35,982 nucleotides of DNA from a virus: positions 1 through 35,982 of the IMG/VR virus record IMGVR_UViG_3300032092_003110; one strand, written 5' to 3'. The notes beneath the pieces are model-generated. The model saw only the letters and a list, made by a program, of their open reading frames with translations, did not search any database and was not told the DNA's origin. Position numbers and translations under genes: made by a program. This document shows positions 1 through 7,883 of the stretch, one piece after another (positions within the stretch are counted from its first letter, which is position 1; the number at the start of each line of letters is the position of its first letter).

Positions 1-378
1 GAATTCACTGACTGGTTGATGAGTCCAGCGGCCGGCGGCAGAGATGACTTTAGATACGCACCAATTGACACCCCAATTCAAGGTCCTGCGGCCACAACAC
101 CTGTGCCCGGCGTCATTGACATTGAGCCAGATGTAGAACAGAACTTTGTGCCTGGCAGTACTTTAGATCTGCAACGTCAGCGCCAGTACGCCGGCGCCGT
201 CACCGGCGGCAACTGGGACGGCCAGTGGAAGGTCGTAGACAGCAATACCGGAGACGAATTGTATAGATTCGGCGGTATAGGCAACAGTCAAGCAGATGCC
301 AACAGAATTGCAGGCCAATGGGTTAGAAGCAACAACATCAGTGTACCAATTGAAGTGTATCCAGTTATGGAGCCATAA
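1..378 (+). CDS. Partial phage protein of unknown function, 5' end outside the window
   Basis: The reading frame is open from base 1, so the gene is cut by the window edge and the TTG at 16 or ATG at 19 need not be the start. The first residues are E-F-T-D-W-L, so an MRAHEF start, as in the next two genes, is possible but unproven. A proline-rich linker (PIDTPIQGP, TPVPGVIDIEP) leads to a C-terminal domain of about 50 residues with W-K-V-V-D-S-N-T-G and an FGGIGNSQADANR motif. I remember similar small domains in uncharacterised phage proteins but know no function. The stop overlaps the next ATG by one base. Confidence 0.7.
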   Translation, partial: EFTDWLMSPAAGGRDDFRYAPIDTPIQGPAATTPVPGVIDIEPDVEQNFVPGSTLDLQRQRQYAGAVTGGNWDGQWKVVDSNTGDELYRFGGIGNSQADANRIAGQWVRSNNISVPIEVYPVMEP

Positions 379-2012
379 TGAGAGCACACGAATTCATAGT
401 TGAATACAGAGATAGACTATTGCAATATGTCAAGAGTCTGTTACCTAACTATCCGGAGTATGTTCTTAAAGATTGGTTAGTGCCCAACAAAGGCAACTTT
501 AGTAATCTGCCTGTGGACGCAATCAAAAACGGAATAATGGAAAAATTAAAAGGACAAGGTCTTTCTCCAAGTACTAAATGGCAACTTGTACCCGATATGA
601 AGTTTACAATGAACATGTTTGAGCCAATGACTAAGGAACGCCTGATAGGTCGTGCTGGCGGACACAGTGATATGGGATTAGATGTGCCACGGGATAAAGA
701 ACGTCACGCTACTCAAGCGACATTGGCACAACAACAAGGCGGTGTTAGAAAAGAGCCGGTACTACTAATAAAAACCGAAAAAGGTTATGAACTATTGGAA
801 GGTTGGCATAGAACAATACAACACTTTGCCAAGTATCCCAACGGTTATACAGGGCCTGCTTATGTGGCAGTTGCACAGCAAGGTGTGGCGGAAGGCAAAT
901 TAGTAGAATCAGCTGTGTTCTTAAATCCAACCACAGTGGTAGTGGGACAGGCACATGGACAACCACTAGAATTGTCACCTAACACATTAAAAAAAATTCA
1001 AGCCATAGCGGCCAAACATGGTGCATACTATGAGGGCAACGGCACTGACCGCAGTTACACAAAGGGACAGATTGACAGATATGTTGGCAGTTGGGATGAC
1101 GAAGTTGCCAAAACTGCCAGCCCCAATGATCCCAAATGGTTGTATGTGTTGTTTGCCAATGTAGATGAAAACAACAGAGTTCAGCGAGTTGGAGTTGACC
1201 CTAAAGATACAATATTCAACCGATTGTTGACTACTGCCCAAGACAACTCGTTCCAAGGAATAGGATACACAGCTCAAGCCCTGCAAAAGTTTCTGCAAAT
1301 GGCCAGTGAAGGCAAGTATGATTTTGTAAAAATGAGCCAACAACCTGCCACACAGCAAAATCTCACTAGATTTCTCAAAGCAGGCGAGTCTTTGATGTGG
1401 CCTAGCAATTGGGAACAATATCCCAACCGGGCAGGAAAAATAGCCAAAGCAGCCACAGTTGATGTTAGAGATCAATACCTTGCTACAAGGAAAGCTGGTG
1501 TCTATGTCACCGGCAGTGGACACTTAAAAGCTGTACAAAATATAACTGGTCAACAGGCTATGACGGAAAGTCTCAGAGTTGATGTGCCCAATGAAGACTG
1601 GCTCGACGATGCTATTGAGTATGCCAAGTCACACAGCCCTGACCGTAGAGGATTACCTTACATGGGCAAGACCACTGCCACTGTTAGAAAAGTTGAAGTT
1701 CCTGTTGGCTTACTACGACGAATACCTGGCATGCGAAACGAACAACAAAATGTTCGCCAAGCAGATCTTGCTGCAATTATGAAAATAATGAACGACACTG
1801 GCAAGCTGCCATTGCATGCACACACTAACGAAGAATACAAGCCTTTCATCAATGTGGCCTACGATGGCAGTGCCTGGGTCAACGAAGGCAATCATCGTAT
1901 CATGGCTGCTGCTGCTCTGGGCTGGAACGAACTGCCAGTGGAAATCAGCTACTTTGATGGCGGCGAACGGGTTGAGTCTGGCCCAATGTATCCAGGAAAG
2001 ATTGGCCTATGA
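378..2012 (+). CDS. Multidomain phage protein with MRAHEF N-terminus and two ParB/sulfiredoxin-like segments
   Basis: 544 residues, starting MRAHEFIVEY. Three modules can be seen. Residues 1 to about 165 end in a ParB/sulfiredoxin-like stretch (PVLLIKTEKGYELLEGWHRT). After the linker QQGVAEGKLVESA there is a central domain (about 180-390) that I do not recognise. The last 150 residues contain a second ParB-like segment with EGNHRIMAAAALG. The GWHR and GNHR motifs resemble the nucleotide-binding G-x-H-R of ParB-fold nucleases and ATPases; this is a motif-level inference. IVE at residues 7-9 and LVE in the linker fit the (I/L)xE sites cut by T4-type prohead protease. The protein may therefore be an internal head protein cut into pieces. 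The stop is coupled to the next ATG by an ATGA overlap. Confidence 0.75.
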   Translation: MRAHEFIVEYRDRLLQYVKSLLPNYPEYVLKDWLVPNKGNFSNLPVDAIKNGIMEKLKGQGLSPSTKWQLVPDMKFTMNMFEPMTKERLIGRAGGHSDMGLDVPRDKERHATQATLAQQQGGVRKEPVLLIKTEKGYELLEGWHRTIQHFAKYPNGYTGPAYVAVAQQGVAEGKLVESAVFLNPTTVVVGQAHGQPLELSPNTLKKIQAIAAKHGAYYEGNGTDRSYTKGQIDRYVGSWDDEVAKTASPNDPKWLYVLFANVDENNRVQRVGVDPKDTIFNRLLTTAQDNSFQGIGYTAQALQKFLQMASEGKYDFVKMSQQPATQQNLTRFLKAGESLMWPSNWEQYPNRAGKIAKAATVDVRDQYLATRKAGVYVTGSGHLKAVQNITGQQAMTESLRVDVPNEDWLDDAIEYAKSHSPDRRGLPYMGKTTATVRKVEVPVGLLRRIPGMRNEQQNVRQADLAAIMKIMNDTGKLPLHAHTNEEYKPFINVAYDGSAWVNEGNHRIMAAAALGWNELPVEISYFDGGERVESGPMYPGKIGL

Positions 2013-2212
2013 GAGCACATGAGTTTTGCCTAAAAGAAGGTGTGGCACCAGGATTTGATGTGTACATGGCCCGTGTCAAGGTCAAAAATCCCATGTATAG
2101 CAGCAGCATTGACGTGGCTGTTTTTGCCAAATCACCTGCCATGGCTAGACTTTTGTTGCAGGGTCAGTACGGCACAGACAGTGTGGTCAGCAACGTAACT
2201 AAAATTTCTTGA
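2009..2212 (+). CDS. Small phage protein with MRAHEF N-terminus
   Basis: 67 residues beginning MRAHEFCLKEG, the second complete MRAHEF copy in the window. It overlaps the preceding gene by ATGA, which fixes the start. After the tag and the short linker VAPG there is a compact domain of about 50 residues (VYMARVKVKNPMYSSSIDVAVFAKSP) predicted to be mostly beta with one helix. LKE at residues 8-10 fits the (L/I)xE prohead-protease pattern, so a mature domain of about 57 residues could be released. The function is unknown. A role as an injected or internal head protein is inferred only from the tag. Confidence 0.75.
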   Translation: MRAHEFCLKEGVAPGFDVYMARVKVKNPMYSSSIDVAVFAKSPAMARLLLQGQYGTDSVVSNVTKIS

Positions 2213-2238
2213 CATTTGTAGGTCTGATACATACAGAC

Positions 2239-3081
2239 ATGATTGATGTTATTACTGTAGTATTTAGAGACGAGTTGAAGATTCTGCAAGCACAAGCACA
2301 AAGTGTTGCACGTTATTGCAAACAACTGAACATAGGCAATATCTATGTTGTGGTCAACGACGAAGACAATATCACACAACTAATTGACGGAAGTTGGTGG
2401 GGTGATTTGCACGATCGTGTGATTGTTACTCCTAGGTCTGTGTTTTCAACTCAATGGCACAGCAACGGATGGGTCAGTCAACAAGCACTCAAGCTGCTGA
2501 CTGCCAGCATCAGTTACAGTCATTACAGCATGATTCTAGACGCCAAGACTATATTTGTTCGAGAACTCACGCTGGACAAATTGTTCAATCAATCAGCACA
2601 GTTACAAATAGGACAACTGGATGTATTTCCTGTGTTTGAACCCTGTCGACAAATAGTCAACCGGCTCTGGAACATTGACTTGCAAAAACAAGCAGGTCCT
2701 GGTGGCGTGCCATTCTTTGTATGCAACGACGTTGTACGTGCCATGATTGCAGATGTGTATGCATATACTCATCAAAATTTTCCCACTTGGTTTCAAAGCC
2801 AAGGCCTGGTAACAGAATTCATGTTGTATTCGGGCTACATTGTGAAAGGTGCAGGCAGTCTTGACATATTATACAGCCAACACAACAACATAGGTGGCAT
2901 AATTAATGTGTGCCATTCAGAAGTTGAAGCATGGGATCGCAAGTTTGCTGAAATGAAAAAACCCAACACCCTCACTGTGAGTATACATCGTGCTGCTTGG
3001 ATAAAAATGACTCCTGAGCAGCAACAACAATATCAAATGTTCTTGATTGATCGTGGAGTAACACAAGCATGGCAAATATGA
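2239..3081 (+). CDS. Glycosyltransferase-like protein (DUF6492 type)
   Basis: The ATG at 2239 starts directly at the first beta strand (MIDVITVVFRDE); an in-frame TTG at 2209 would add ten residues and is less likely. About 280 residues. The N-terminus has a GT-A style opening (VITVVFRDELKILQAQAQSV). GWVSQQALKL is followed by YSMILDAKTIFVREL, where the D of LDAKT sits where a DxD-like metal site would be. The layout matches DUF6492-type phage and bacterial glycosyltransferase-like proteins, and the minus-strand gene at 5482-6342 has the same GW..QQA.KL arrangement, so the two look like distant paralogues. Donor and acceptor are unknown. It is followed with overlap by a deacetylase and an SGNH-type gene, which suggests glycan tailoring. 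Confidence 0.65.
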   Translation: MIDVITVVFRDELKILQAQAQSVARYCKQLNIGNIYVVVNDEDNITQLIDGSWWGDLHDRVIVTPRSVFSTQWHSNGWVSQQALKLLTASISYSHYSMILDAKTIFVRELTLDKLFNQSAQLQIGQLDVFPVFEPCRQIVNRLWNIDLQKQAGPGGVPFFVCNDVVRAMIADVYAYTHQNFPTWFQSQGLVTEFMLYSGYIVKGAGSLDILYSQHNNIGGIINVCHSEVEAWDRKFAEMKKPNTLTVSIHRAAWIKMTPEQQQQYQMFLIDRGVTQAWQI

Positions 3082-3608
3082 AAGCACTTTGTTTGGTGGC
3101 TCATCCTGATGACTGTGTAATCTTTGCCTACAGTTATATCCATGCTCATCTAGAACTGGACTGGACCATAGGGTACTTGACCTACACACCACAAGATCCA
3201 CGTGGTGCAGAACTTGCTGCATTTTGGCGGCGGCGTGGTGTTGAATGTGTGTTTTTGGGATTTGAAGATCATTGGCACGACAATGAACAAAATCAATTCA
3301 CACGTTGGAATGAGGCAGAGGCAAAACATGCATGTTGGGAGCTGGCACGTGACTATAATCTAGTGCTCACTCATGACAAACATGGTGACTACGGGCACAT
3401 ACATCATAGACTGGTGCATGATGCTGTGGCACATCATCACAACCTAATCACGTTTGCTCCGCACAATCAAGGCACAGTCACATGGTCAATTCCAGCAGAA
3501 ACGTATAGTCTGACTGAATTACCATTGCATGGTGAGATCATTTCCAGTTTTCATCTAACAGAACACAAAAATAGTTACACAGAACCTCACAAGGAAATAG
3601 CCCCATGA
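3078..3608 (+). CDS. PIG-L/LmbE-family zinc deacetylase
   Basis: The family signature AHPDD stands near the N-terminus right after the first strand (MKALCLVAHPDD). These residues give the catalytic Asp and two zinc ligands in LmbE/PIG-L N-acetylglucosamine deacetylases. A histidine-rich GHIHHRLVHDA around residue 115 fits the third zinc ligand region. About 176 residues, somewhat short for the family. ATG 3078 makes an ATGA overlap with the preceding stop, the habitual arrangement here; ATG 3069 would add MAN. The substrate is unknown, and a sugar N-acetyl group is inferred from the neighbouring glycosyltransferase. It overlaps the next gene by ATGA. Confidence 0.8.
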   Translation: MKALCLVAHPDDCVIFAYSYIHAHLELDWTIGYLTYTPQDPRGAELAAFWRRRGVECVFLGFEDHWHDNEQNQFTRWNEAEAKHACWELARDYNLVLTHDKHGDYGHIHHRLVHDAVAHHHNLITFAPHNQGTVTWSIPAETYSLTELPLHGEIISSFHLTEHKNSYTEPHKEIAP

Positions 3609-4414
3609 AACTAATGGTAGCAGGGTGCAGTTATTCTGCAACAAGTCAACGCCTGCCAGGCACCAGCTGGAGCGAAGTGCTGGCCCGGCGACTGGGCTGG
3701 GAACTGGTTAACCTAGCACGACAAGGATGCAGCAACGGAGGCGTGCGTGTGCAGATTGATGAAATACGCAGACAACGGCCAGACTTTGCCATTGTCACAC
3801 CCACGTTCTGGGACAGAATGGAAATACCAGCCACTGCTGCTCCTTTTGATTGGAAAAAAAGCACTGGTGGATGGGATCCTGAGATCCAACGGCACCTGCA
3901 GGATCGCACTCTCAAGAACGGCTATGATCGCGAGGATGGCATCAACAATGTCAACTACGGCAACAACAACTACAACATGATCTGCGAGACTATCTATACC
4001 CTAGCAGAAAACTTCAATCATCCTTATCGTTCAGGCCTGATCAGCAAAACAGCACAAACTGCTGTGCGTCATTACATTGATGGCATCTACGATAGCAACT
4101 GGAAAAAACAACAAGACGAATGGATCATTAGAGAAGGCATTCTAATGATGTATCTTGAAGATATCAAGTTTGTGGTGCAGCCCAATCTGCTGTGGCCATT
4201 TGATCCTGCACATTCGTCTCAGTGGAGAGAAGCATTTCCGTACTTGATTCCAGATCATTATATACAGTTAGATCCAAGTACCACCGTACAAGCACTCAGC
4301 GGAAACCATCCGTTTGAAGGTGAGGATCCTGGTTATCACAGTTCGCCTGCAGGGCAAGAAGTGATTGCTGCGCACTGGGCCGATCATCTGCATGACCATT
4401 TTGGCCTAAACTGA
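3605..4414 (+). CDS. SGNH/GDSL-like hydrolase-fold protein
   Basis: 269 residues. The N-terminus MKLMVAGCSYSATS matches block I of SGNH proteins (G-x-S after a beta strand). NLARQGCSNGG follows as the block II-like Gly/Asn region. Near the C-terminus HSSPAGQEVIAAHW resembles the block V region, where the catalytic His would lie. SGNH proteins are usually esterases or acyl transferases acting on glycans or lipids. This phage-type version has no proven activity, and the exact Ser/His pair is inferred. It is translationally coupled to the LmbE-like gene and ends against the convergent operon: the last bases overlap the end of the minus-strand gene at 4406. Two more SGNH-like proteins lie at 27479 and 29883. 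Confidence 0.65.
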   Translation: MKLMVAGCSYSATSQRLPGTSWSEVLARRLGWELVNLARQGCSNGGVRVQIDEIRRQRPDFAIVTPTFWDRMEIPATAAPFDWKKSTGGWDPEIQRHLQDRTLKNGYDREDGINNVNYGNNNYNMICETIYTLAENFNHPYRSGLISKTAQTAVRHYIDGIYDSNWKKQQDEWIIREGILMMYLEDIKFVVQPNLLWPFDPAHSSQWREAFPYLIPDHYIQLDPSTTVQALSGNHPFEGEDPGYHSSPAGQEVIAAHWADHLHDHFGLN

Positions 4415-5485
4415 CCAATGCTGAACAGGAATATGTTTCTGCATCAAGCAGCGCATTTCTTGTTGTTTTTCCCGATGTAGTTGACTCATTCTGTGATGAT
4501 TGTGATCAACAATCTCACTGACCAAAGCATCTATATCATTGGGATTTTCCCAGCTCAATAGGTGTGCCTGTTGCATTGCTAGTTTGAAACGTTCAGAATC
4601 AATGGTAATGGTATCGTAGGTTTCGTCAATGATGCCATTGAATGTTTTGAATCCCAGATCCCTAAGATGCTGCAAAAAGAATGATGGTGCAAACATCACA
4701 AACACTCGTTGATTAAACAACACCTTCATGGACTTTTCGCTAAAAAACAACTGAGGACCAGTGCATAAAGTTTCTGTCACAATGGTATATCTACAACGAC
4801 GATAAATTTCAACAGGGCTGATAAAACTCACGGTGTTGTCAATGTTGCCGGCTACTTCCCATGCAGGATCCAGATTGGGACTGACCCAGGGCCAGTTTAC
4901 TTTGGTTTCAGGAAATATTGCTGCATATTCTCTAGTTTGCCCATCAAACACATTGCCAGGAAAAACTGTTCTGTAGTTGAAAATGCTTTTTGATTCAAGT
5001 CCGCTTTGTGTTGCACTCATCATCACATAGTCTCTATGCGGTCTACGAGCACCCATGAGAGCGTCAAACATAAATGGTTTATGTGCTGCTCTAGAATCTT
5101 GATAGGTGTTGACTTCTAGGAATCTTGACAACCAGTAGGGACGGTACATAACACGATCATGTTCTGGATCATTGGGATTGAACCCACCCTTGGCAAACAG
5201 CCAATTCTTTATTCCGAGACTTTGAATCCACTCAAGTGAGGCCGGAACTGAATGGTATTCTGCATCACTGATCAACACTAGATCAAAATCTTTAAGATCA
5301 ATGTTGGCCAATTCTGCTCGATAATCGTACATGTATGGATCGTTGAATCGCAATCGCACTGCTGCCACACGGTATGGTTGTGCTAGTGCCACAGTTATGT
5401 CTGTGGTTGTATTACTGATCCCCCAGTCCTTGGCAACATCAACTATTTCATGATGAGGGTTGTAAACAGTGTACGCAAAAGTCAT
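4406..5485 (-). CDS. Glycosyltransferase-like protein (GT10/exostosin-like C-terminal half)
   Basis: 359 residues. Starting near residue 245 is the pattern SEKSMKVLFNQRVFVMFAP, then FFLQHLRDLGFKTFNGIIDETYD. This resembles the C-terminal nucleotide-sugar binding half of GT10-like and related phage or giant-virus glycosyltransferases (EK..K.....R.F......LE.LR.LGFKTF). The N-terminal half has an alternating alpha/beta pattern (DLVLISDAEY). The substrate is not known. ATG 5485 makes an ATGA overlap with the upstream gene, so it is the last gene of a three-gene minus-strand operon. It is convergent with the SGNH gene and overlaps it by nine bases. Confidence 0.6.
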   Translation of the reverse strand: MTFAYTVYNPHHEIVDVAKDWGISNTTTDITVALAQPYRVAAVRLRFNDPYMYDYRAELANIDLKDFDLVLISDAEYHSVPASLEWIQSLGIKNWLFAKGGFNPNDPEHDRVMYRPYWLSRFLEVNTYQDSRAAHKPFMFDALMGARRPHRDYVMMSATQSGLESKSIFNYRTVFPGNVFDGQTREYAAIFPETKVNWPWVSPNLDPAWEVAGNIDNTVSFISPVEIYRRCRYTIVTETLCTGPQLFFSEKSMKVLFNQRVFVMFAPSFFLQHLRDLGFKTFNGIIDETYDTITIDSERFKLAMQQAHLLSWENPNDIDALVSEIVDHNHHRMSQLHREKQQEMRCLMQKHIPVQHWSV

Positions 5486-6342
5486 TTTAATCTTTCATTT
5501 ATCAAATTCATATAGTGATCAAAGTCCACAACACGGCCGTTTTCAATCTGTAGACTGAGTCTTAGATCAGGTATGGCGTCAGCAATAGCATTGTGTTCGG
5601 GCAACCAATTGGTCATTTTTCCTAGGTTATCGTATTCATAACGCTGATGTGATTGAAAAGAAACATTACCGCAATGTACTGCCCAGTTGCCTACAAATTC
5701 ATACTCGCTGAACCATTTGATAATATTACCGTTGCCCCAGGGTGGCACTGTGGGCATGCCTGGAACCGCATCAATAATAGCATCCAACCAGTGTTTGCCG
5801 GGCCACTTTTTTGCCAGGTGTTCTCGTAATTGAACCCAGTCTGCGTAACGAACTGGCACAAACTCTGTGACAAAACAGTGTGGTGTTTGATGCGGCAATC
5901 CTGTGATACTTTCAAACACTCCGTTGTAACTGCCCTGTGTGGTGTTCATCAAGGCATGAAAGTTTAACACTCCGTCTTGATAACAACGGTATGGTTCTAT
6001 TAGGAATGTGTCTGGATCTTGCATGAGCATGACATCAATCTTCAAGTGATCCAAGAAGCTGAGTTTGATAGCCTGTTGCCTTAGCCACCAACCTCTGTAG
6101 TCTCCTTCAAACACCCAGCGGTTCACTTCGGGATAGTTTTGGTAGATCACATCATCATTGACGTATTCAAAACAGCTGGTATCTATTCCGTGATTGTGGA
6201 ATATAGACCATAACTCATCTTTTGGCACAGGGCTAGCAATTACTGTATAGTCTATGCCCTGCAAGTTGTGATCAAACTGCAAACTCACACATGCATGAGG
6301 AATACGATATCTTGCAAGAAACAATATTCGTGCCACGGTCAT
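5482..6342 (-). CDS. Glycosyltransferase-like protein (DUF6492 type)
   Basis: ATG 6342 (MTVARILFLARY) is preferred because it gives the ATGA overlap with the radical SAM gene; an upstream in-frame ATG at 6369 would lie well inside that gene. About 286 residues. The core GWWLRQQAIKLSF, followed by IDVMLMQDPDTFLIEPY, contains a D-P-D that fits a DxD-type metal site. The same GW..QQA.KL frame occurs at 2239-3081. Conserved Trp/His-rich segments (WGNGNIIKWFSEYEF) are typical of DUF6492-like proteins. It probably transfers a sugar to an unknown acceptor. Confidence 0.65.
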   Translation of the reverse strand: MTVARILFLARYRIPHACVSLQFDHNLQGIDYTVIASPVPKDELWSIFHNHGIDTSCFEYVNDDVIYQNYPEVNRWVFEGDYRGWWLRQQAIKLSFLDHLKIDVMLMQDPDTFLIEPYRCYQDGVLNFHALMNTTQGSYNGVFESITGLPHQTPHCFVTEFVPVRYADWVQLREHLAKKWPGKHWLDAIIDAVPGMPTVPPWGNGNIIKWFSEYEFVGNWAVHCGNVSFQSHQRYEYDNLGKMTNWLPEHNAIADAIPDLRLSLQIENGRVVDFDHYMNLINERLK

Positions 6343-7340
6343 TTGGCTGCTCCACAACTGTTCACACACTGATACAGTCTACCATCTGCTATGCTAGACT
6401 TGGTCCAGGTGGCTTCCACTTGATCAAACCAGGCCATACTGTGTTCTAGTCCGTACTCAAGTGCAAGGTTTTCTTTTACCAATGGCAGCAATTGTTCATT
6501 GCCTGGATGTGTCATTTGTCCAGGATAGAACCCCAAGTAACAGCAAGGATACACAGAACCATCTGCTGCTATGTATATTTCTTGTGCTCTTTTATGTTGG
6601 CAGTTGTATTTTATTTCAGGTGTGTCTTTGGGAGAGTTGACTGTGTCTACACGGAACCAGGTCACGTGACTGTGCAGCATGTCTTTGATGGGCGGAGCTG
6701 ATTTTTCTGCAAGTCCAAGCCAATGCGAAAACTCCCCATCTCTTTTGTAAACAGGACCACGATCACGACCATCATAGATATTTTCAAATCTTTTAAATCC
6801 TAGAGCACGACTCATGTCTTTGCATGCTTGTTCTTGATGACGGTTATGATCAAATGGCACAAATCTCCACACTGCATGACCGCCTGCTGCAATATATGCA
6901 CTGGCATTGTCAATGATTTTTTGCCAGTCTGTGTCTTGTCGGTACAAGTGATGTGTATCAGCTAGTCCGTCTAGTGCAAAGCCAATGCTGACTCCTGGCA
7001 AGGCCAACCGACTCCACCAATCTGTGTTTCTAGTGCTGCCATTGGTGTTGATTGTTACTTTGATGTTGTGGTCAATGAAAAATTTAACAATTTCAACTCC
7101 GTCCCGGGCATTGCTAAAGTCACCAACATTGCCATTGAAGTTGGCTGTACAGCCTTGTAGTTGAGACAATACTTTGGCTGTGAACATTTTTTTAATGTCA
7201 GTCAAGGTCAATTCGCAAGTGGGATATCCTGAATTATAATCATGGCCTCGATAATTGCGCACACACATGGGACATCTTGCATTGCACCTGGTTGTAAGCT
7301 CTATGTGAATGGATTTTAGCTGTTCTAATTTCTGCAACAT
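6339..7340 (-). CDS. Radical SAM protein with extra C-terminal cysteines (SPASM-like)
   Basis: The iron-sulfur signature C19-x3-C23-x2-C26 (TTRCNARCPMC) lies close to the N-terminus. NGNVGDFSNARDG and TINTNGS match the Gly-rich and beta-strand SAM-binding motifs. Toward the C-terminus YNCQHKR, YPCCYLGF and CVNSCG supply cysteines for an auxiliary cluster as in SPASM or twitch enzymes. About 333 residues from ATG 7340; an ATG at 7358 would add six residues but overlaps a late-promoter-like box. It heads an operon with two glycosyltransferase-like genes, so a modified sugar or peptide acceptor is a reasonable guess. The reaction is unknown. Confidence 0.8.
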   Translation of the reverse strand: MLQKLEQLKSIHIELTTRCNARCPMCVRNYRGHDYNSGYPTCELTLTDIKKMFTAKVLSQLQGCTANFNGNVGDFSNARDGVEIVKFFIDHNIKVTINTNGSTRNTDWWSRLALPGVSIGFALDGLADTHHLYRQDTDWQKIIDNASAYIAAGGHAVWRFVPFDHNRHQEQACKDMSRALGFKRFENIYDGRDRGPVYKRDGEFSHWLGLAEKSAPPIKDMLHSHVTWFRVDTVNSPKDTPEIKYNCQHKRAQEIYIAADGSVYPCCYLGFYPGQMTHPGNEQLLPLVKENLALEYGLEHSMAWFDQVEATWTKSSIADGRLYQCVNSCGAAK

Positions 7341-7345
7341 GCAAA

Positions 7346-7353
7346 TATTTATA
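7346..7353 (-). promoter_or_regulatory. T4 late-type promoter box TATAAATA
   Basis: The minus strand reads TATAAATA, the exact T4 late promoter consensus, with five bases before the ATG at 7340. In T4 the last A of this box is at about -6, so the predicted transcript would start on the A of the start codon. Function is inferred from the match and spacing only. Confidence 0.5.
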
Positions 7354-7366
7354 GGCATACATTTTG

Positions 7367-7373
7367 CTAAATA
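7367..7373 (+). promoter_or_regulatory. Late-type promoter box CTAAATA
   Basis: CTAAATA with five bases before the ATG at 7379. It mirrors the minus-strand box across a 38-base divergent intergenic region. The predicted start site again falls on the start codon. Seven bases are a weak signal on their own; the shared geometry is the argument. Confidence 0.4.
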
Positions 7374-7378
7374 TTCTT

Positions 7379-7684
7379 ATGAAGTCAGAGTTTATAACTG
7401 TGTTAAGTGACATATACTGCAAGTGTAGAGACACACCAGCGCGATACCGTGCATATGTCAACAACGAATTGTTTGCAGAACGCACCTGGGTATGGTCAGA
7501 CATGTATCTTGAAGAAATGTTGCAGATCAATGCTGCGCCAGGCAAATACACTATTCGCTACGAGCTAGTGGACGGATACAATAATAATGCAAGTCTGAAA
7601 ATTCGCAACATGCGAGTAGAACACGGTCCAGGACGTATAGTTGATAAACAAGGCACATTGGAGGTTTGGCATGCGGGCTTATGA
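7379..7684 (+). CDS. Small conserved-type phage protein, probably beta-rich
   Basis: 101 residues from ATG 7379; an in-frame TTG at 7364 is rejected because it runs through the promoter-like box. The sequence has RYRAYVNNELFAERTWVW, then YLEEMLQINAAPGKYTIRYELV and a run of beta-forming residues. This looks like a small beta-sandwich or virion decoration-type protein. I have a memory of similar R-x-Y-V-N...LEE.LQI..PG.Y proteins in T4-like marine phages, annotated as hypothetical. It overlaps the next gene by 14 bases. No function is assigned. Confidence 0.65.
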   Translation: MKSEFITVLSDIYCKCRDTPARYRAYVNNELFAERTWVWSDMYLEEMLQINAAPGKYTIRYELVDGYNNNASLKIRNMRVEHGPGRIVDKQGTLEVWHAGL

Positions 7685-7883
7685 AATAATGGAAAACGCT
7701 TCGGCAGGTGCTACATCAGCAGGCAGTGTTGCTCCTGTCGGTATGGCCCTGGGCACACAAACAAGAATGGGTGGATCACTATTAAGTGGTAAATACACCA
7801 ACGATCCTACGCCTAACACGCCCAAGGAATACAAAAGGAACAAGAATGCTCGCGGACAATTTAAAAACTCTATTGGCAAGTAA
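7671..7883 (+). CDS. Small protein with MRAYEIME N-terminal tag
   Basis: 70 residues. ATG 7671 is chosen because GGAGG stands six bases upstream; the in-frame start at 7641 lacks this. The protein opens MRAYEIMENASAG, a variant of MRAHEF, and IME fits the (I/L)xE prohead-protease pattern. The rest is Gly/Ser/Ala-rich and then basic (KEYKRNKNARGQFKNSIGK), as expected for a small DNA-binding internal head protein. The end overlaps the Dps-like gene by 38 bases. The function is inferred from composition and the tag only. Confidence 0.6.
   Translation: MRAYEIMENASAGATSAGSVAPVGMALGTQTRMGGSLLSGKYTNDPTPNTPKEYKRNKNARGQFKNSIGK

Noticed and set aside
987-1523. 178-residue minus-strand open frame
   Set aside because: It lies inside the plus-strand 544-residue gene, has Cys/Ser/Ile-rich shadow composition and no ribosome site.
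2209-2241. TTGACA at 2209 as a promoter for the DUF6492-like gene
   Set aside because: The only hexamer at 17 bases is TACAGA, a poor -10 box, and the -35 overlaps the previous stop.
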